From Chloroflexi bacterium UBA4733 (lineage in GTDB: Bacteria; Chloroflexota; UBA4733), in NCBI GenBank assembly GCA_002404055.1, contig DHIZ01000115.1, forward strand, positions 47,759 to 57,900: a stretch of DNA of 10,142 bases, in the 5' to 3' direction. Positions 7,107 to 10,142 of the stretch are shown one piece after another. The position numbers and the translations under genes are program-made. Every line of letters begins with the position of its first letter. The stretch's first letter is position 1. The notes under the pieces were generated by a model that saw nothing but the letters and a program-made list of their open reading frames with translations, had not been told where the DNA came from and ran no database searches.

Positions 7107-9554
7107 ATGCGGGTTGTCCCAGGGTTGAGCCGGTTCCTGGCTGCACTGATTGTGCTGTCCAGCGTCCTGATGGTTGGCAGCCTGCAACGCGGCGGCAGCG
7201 CGCAGGCGAGCGGAGGACCGAGCATCGGGCAGTACGAAGAATTCTCCGTCACGTTCCCCTTTACCGGCAGCTACAGCAACGTCTACGACCCCAGCGTCGT
7301 GGATGTCGAAGGCGCCTTTACTGATCCGAACAATGTCGTGCAAACGGTGCCCGGCTTCTATTTCCAGAATTATACGCGCAGTTGCTCCGGCCCTGTTGGC
7401 GGCAGCACGGAAACGCTGAACACCAGCGGAAGCCCGGTGTGGGCCGTACGCTACGCGCCATCGGTCATCGGCAACTACAGCTACGTCGTGACCATCAAGG
7501 ACTCTGGTGGCAAGCGGACGTTGGGCAGCGGCGCCTTCACGTCCGTGTCGTCCTCCAACCCCGGTTGGGTCGGCGTTTCCGGCATGCACCTGCAGTTTAG
7601 CAATGGCCAGCAGTTCATCCCGCTCGGCATCAACTCCCCCTGGTTCCAGAACGGCCCCGACAACTTCGGTGAGTACGGCACCGGCGAGTGGGGCGACGGT
7701 ACCTGCGGCGTCGATGCCATGTTCAACATCTACCAGGCCAACGGTGTCAATGCTGTCCACCAGTGGACCTGCAACTGGGACTCCAACAAGGATGCCCCGT
7801 TCGCCAAGCCGAACATTGCCTGCGACGGCAGTAGCACCAACCCATCCAACTTAACCTTGACGCAGATGCGCCAGCCGGATAGCTGGGAACTGGACTATGA
7901 AGTGACCCAGGCGCATGCCAAGGGCATCTACATCATGCCGATTCTCAAGCATCGGGATGGCCAAAATATTGATCCCGGCGACTCGATCAACACCCGCTAC
8001 AGCGTGGCCCGCTGGGGCTACTCCACCAACATCATGGCCTGGGACACCTTCAAGGAAAGCGCGACGAACGTGACGACCGTCGCCTCCTACGCCAACACGT
8101 TAGAGTCCCAGGATCCCTACCACCACCCGGTCTCCGCCAGCCAGTGGAACCACTATCCGACACTGAACAGCGGTGACCTCAACACCTACAACAGCGTCTT
8201 CGGCAACTCGGACATGCAGATCGTGCAGAACCATGACTACGGCACCGACTGCAACGACACTCTCGACAGCGACACCAGCCTCTACCTCTTCTATATCAAG
8301 GAACAGTCGAGCGACCCACGCGCCTGGGGGAAGTTCAGCAAGCCGAGCTTCTTCGGTGAGACCGGCGTTCACCCCGGCACCGGCAGCCCCTGCACGCAGC
8401 AGTCCGGCAAGAGCCAGTACTACCAGGGCGACCAGGGCAAGCTGATCATGAAGGGGGAGATCTGGGGTTCCCTCATGGGCACTAGCGGTGGCTGGGCGCC
8501 CTGGATGTACGAGTCGGACCTGCCAGGTGGCACCTTCACCCAGTTCACCGTCTTCCAGGGACCGGCGGCCTACGTGACGGCGCTCGGGCCCGGCGGGATT
8601 CCCGATGCGGCAACCCTGTTCACCAGTTACCAGGACACCAGCCAGGTGACGACCACCAACTCGCTGTTGCGGGTGATCGGGCGCAAGGATAAGAGCTTCG
8701 GCGCCTTCTACGTCCAGAACACCACCGGCACCTGGGGCTCGGTCCTGCGCGACGGCAAGACGCCAACTCCGGCCGGAGGCAGCGTCGACCTGCTCAACAT
8801 GACGCCAAACGGCGCCTACACCGTGACCTGGCTGGACACCGATGCGGGCACTGTGCTGCGCACCGACAACGACGTGGCTGATGGCAGCGGCAAGCTCGTG
8901 ACGACCCTACCGCAGAACATCACCGACAGTATCGCGGCGATCGTGGTGGGGGCGACACTACCAACGCCAACGCCGACCGCGACAGCGACCAGTACACCTG
9001 CGCCGACGGCAACCAACACGCCAGGCCCGACGGCCACCAGCACGCCCGCTGCAACGCCAACGGCTACCGCCACGCCGCATCCGTTGACCGTGGTGTACGA
9101 CATCAACGCTGGCGGCAGCAAGGCTTCGCCCTACGTTGCCGACGAGTTCTTCAGCGGCGGCACGACCGGCAGCATCACGCACAGCATTGACACCAGCAAG
9201 GTGGTTGATCCGGCGCCGCAGGCAGTCTATCAGACCCGGCGCAACGGTACCGGCTCCGGCTCCAACTCCTTTACCTACCTCATTACCGGCCTCACGCCCG
9301 GCAATATCTACACAGTGCGCTTGCAGTTTGCCGAGCACGCCAAGACCTCCTCCGGCAAGCGCGAGTTCGATGTCAGCATCAACAGCAGTCAGGTGCTGAC
9401 CAACTTCGACATCTTCGCCGCCGCCGGTGGCGAGTTCAAGGCAGTCTCCGAAGCCTTCGCAGCCACTGCCGACAGCAACGGTGACATCACCATCAACTTC
9501 AACCCCGGCGCCATCGACAACCCGCTCGTCAATGGCATCGAGATCGAACAGTAG
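7107..9554 (+). CDS. Secreted GH5-like glycoside hydrolase with DUF5060-like and malectin domains
   Basis: An 815-residue extracellular protein. Residues 1-34 are a Sec signal peptide (likely cut after SAQA). Residues ~42-145 form a DUF5060-like beta sandwich (QYEEFSVTFPFTGSYSNVYD...). Residues ~155-525 form a TIM-barrel region resembling the DUF4038/GH5-like group (FIPLGINSPWF opening). E418 in FFGETGV is the likely nucleophile. E317 in NIMAWDTFKES occupies the acid/base position, with Lys where these enzymes usually have Asn (NE motif). A beta domain (~530-615), a Thr/Pro/Ala linker (619-659) and a malectin/CBM57-like carbohydrate-binding domain (660-815; VYDINAGG opening, PLVNGIEIEQ end) follow. 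AAGG 8 bases before the ATG supports the start. It probably binds and cuts a polysaccharide; the substrate is unknown. It is divergent from the araC-type gene, which may regulate it. Confidence 0.85.
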   Translation: MRVVPGLSRFLAALIVLSSVLMVGSLQRGGSAQASGGPSIGQYEEFSVTFPFTGSYSNVYDPSVVDVEGAFTDPNNVVQTVPGFYFQNYTRSCSGPVGGSTETLNTSGSPVWAVRYAPSVIGNYSYVVTIKDSGGKRTLGSGAFTSVSSSNPGWVGVSGMHLQFSNGQQFIPLGINSPWFQNGPDNFGEYGTGEWGDGTCGVDAMFNIYQANGVNAVHQWTCNWDSNKDAPFAKPNIACDGSSTNPSNLTLTQMRQPDSWELDYEVTQAHAKGIYIMPILKHRDGQNIDPGDSINTRYSVARWGYSTNIMAWDTFKESATNVTTVASYANTLESQDPYHHPVSASQWNHYPTLNSGDLNTYNSVFGNSDMQIVQNHDYGTDCNDTLDSDTSLYLFYIKEQSSDPRAWGKFSKPSFFGETGVHPGTGSPCTQQSGKSQYYQGDQGKLIMKGEIWGSLMGTSGGWAPWMYESDLPGGTFTQFTVFQGPAAYVTALGPGGIPDAATLFTSYQDTSQVTTTNSLLRVIGRKDKSFGAFYVQNTTGTWGSVLRDGKTPTPAGGSVDLLNMTPNGAYTVTWLDTDAGTVLRTDNDVADGSGKLVTTLPQNITDSIAAIVVGATLPTPTPTATATSTPAPTATNTPGPTATSTPAATPTATATPHPLTVVYDINAGGSKASPYVADEFFSGGTTGSITHSIDTSKVVDPAPQAVYQTRRNGTGSGSNSFTYLITGLTPGNIYTVRLQFAEHAKTSSGKREFDVSINSSQVLTNFDIFAAAGGEFKAVSEAFAATADSNGDITINFNPGAIDNPLVNGIEIEQ

Positions 9555-9767
9555 AAGCGGGCTATGGACGGTATCTGTGCGGCGGCGGCGCAAGAGCCGT
9601 CAACGCCGTGCAGATACTGCACCAGCCCAGTTCGTACCGGCCTATCTCTGGGGAATGACGGCGTGGCTGGGGTGCTCTCAGGCGCGTGGTGCATATTCCC
9701 GTGAGGCAAAAGAGATGGCAGACTCCACAGTGGACGATCTGTTCACCCCGTCCATTGGGAGGTTGCC
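9555..9767. mobile_element. Presumed left flank of the IS982-type element
   Basis: This stretch between the hydrolase stop and the transposase start carries the stem-loop at 9571-9617 and must include the element's left terminal inverted repeat and promoter. I cannot place the boundary, because the matching right end and target-site duplication lie outside the window. Confidence 0.3.
9571..9617 (+). terminator. Stem-loop after the hydrolase gene, possible terminator
   Basis: GTATCTGTGCGGCG (9571-9584) pairs with CGCCGTGCAGATAC (9604-9617) over 14 bp including two G-U pairs, around a 19-base loop. It begins 17 bases after the stop codon, where a terminator is expected. There is no U-tract, so it is either a non-canonical terminator or a 3'-end stabilising structure. 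Confidence 0.35.
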
Positions 9768-10142
9768 ATGTCCTATTCTGACGTGTCCTACGAGACGCTG
9801 TTCACCGTGGTCTACGTGGTCGTGGACGAGTGGTACCAGCAGGAAGGCCGGCTGCTGGTCCGGGGGCGTCCTGGCGTCAAGCCGCAGTTTACGGATAGCG
9901 AAGTGCTGACGCTGGAGGTGGTGCGGGAGTTGGAGGGGCAGACCAGGGAGCGGCGCTGGTATCGCACGGTGGCGGCCAACTGGCGGGGGCTGTTTCCGCG
10001 CTTGCCGGAGCGCAGCGTGTTGCACAAGCGCACCAAGAGCCTGTACCGGTTGCTGGATCGTTGCCGCTGCTCGTTGCGGGATCGCTTGCTGGACCCGACG
10101 GATCCTCGGCGGCTGATTGACGGCACGCCGGTGCCGGTGTGT
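9768..10142 (+). CDS. IS982-type transposase, N-terminal part (cut by window end)
   Basis: 125 codons are visible and the frame is open at the edge. The protein begins MSYSDVSYETLFTVVYVVVD, continues through FTDSEVLTLEVVRELEG (the target-recognition-like segment typical of the IS982 group) and LFPRLPERSVLHKR, and reaches LIDGTPVPVC. This last motif carries the first catalytic Asp of the DDE triad; IS982 members typically read IDSTPLPVC. The other two acidic residues would lie beyond the window. GGGAGG 5 bases before the ATG is a good ribosome binding site. The left end of the element should lie between 9555 and 9767, but I could not fix a terminal repeat without seeing the right end. Whether the copy is intact cannot be known here. 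Confidence 0.8.
   Translation, partial: MSYSDVSYETLFTVVYVVVDEWYQQEGRLLVRGRPGVKPQFTDSEVLTLEVVRELEGQTRERRWYRTVAANWRGLFPRLPERSVLHKRTKSLYRLLDRCRCSLRDRLLDPTDPRRLIDGTPVPVC

Noticed and set aside
8959..9083. Repetitive DNA that might be a short repeat array or CRISPR-like
   Set aside because: It is degenerate coding for the Thr/Pro/Ala linker of the hydrolase. There are no constant repeats and spacers.
8958..9593. Long minus-strand frame opposite the hydrolase linker and malectin domain
   Set aside because: It is an antisense shadow of a GC-rich gene; the plus-strand frame has a clear linker and malectin features.
9427..9909. A 160-codon plus-strand frame bridging the hydrolase end and the transposase start
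   Set aside because: It is out of frame with both well-supported genes and is Ser/Arg-rich without motifs.

Overview
The window is a GC-rich bacterial chromosomal segment. A Thr/Pro/Ala-rich linker (PTPTATAT-type), tandem DUF5666 repeats, a fragment of a STAND-type regulator ATPase, and a nested GACTGAAGTC/GACTTCAGTC intergenic palindrome together suggest a member of Chloroflexota. This is an inference from style and gene content; there is no rRNA or marker gene to confirm it.

Left part (1-2576), all minus strand. A MarR-family repressor (1491-1976) is followed 33 bp downstream by an MsbA/LmrA-type ABC exporter (1457 down to the window edge, C-terminus cut off). A good sigma70-like promoter and a perfect TTCGT-N5-ACGAA palindrome lie directly before marR, so this looks like an autoregulated efflux operon. 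Behind it is an orphan single-domain response regulator (2184-2576, TTG start).

Middle part (2577-4543). A gene-poor stretch ends in a nested palindromic repeat (2818-2894). Next comes a minus-strand gene for a probably Tat-exported protein with four tandem DUF5666 repeats (2906-4141). Its upstream region is unusual: two strong hairpins, then four TGAG motifs spaced exactly 11 bp apart, of the kind bound by OmpR/PhoB-type response regulators. On the other side of that array a strong ribosome binding site leads into only the first ~59 codons of a plus-strand STAND/LuxR-type ATPase. The fragment is broken off just after a damaged Walker A motif, exactly where the neighbouring aminotransferase gene ends.

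Right part (4544-10142). A minus-strand AraC-type regulator (5813-6808) and a DegT/DnrJ/EryC1/StrS aminotransferase (4544-5797) form a tight, probably translationally coupled pair. Divergent from araC is a large secreted glycoside-hydrolase-like protein (7107-9554): signal peptide, DUF5060-like domain, GH5-like barrel, beta domain, Thr/Pro linker and C-terminal malectin (CBM57-like) domain. The shared intergenic region has candidate promoters in both directions and a nested inverted repeat, so the sugar-sensing-type AraC protein may control the hydrolase. A partial IS982-type transposase gene (9768 onward) runs off the right edge.

I see no CRISPR array, tRNA, rRNA, phage genes or recognisable defence system. 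The most unusual signals are regulatory (the 11-bp array with its structured leader) and evolutionary (the truncated ATPase and the palindromic repeat), not a clear new multi-gene system.
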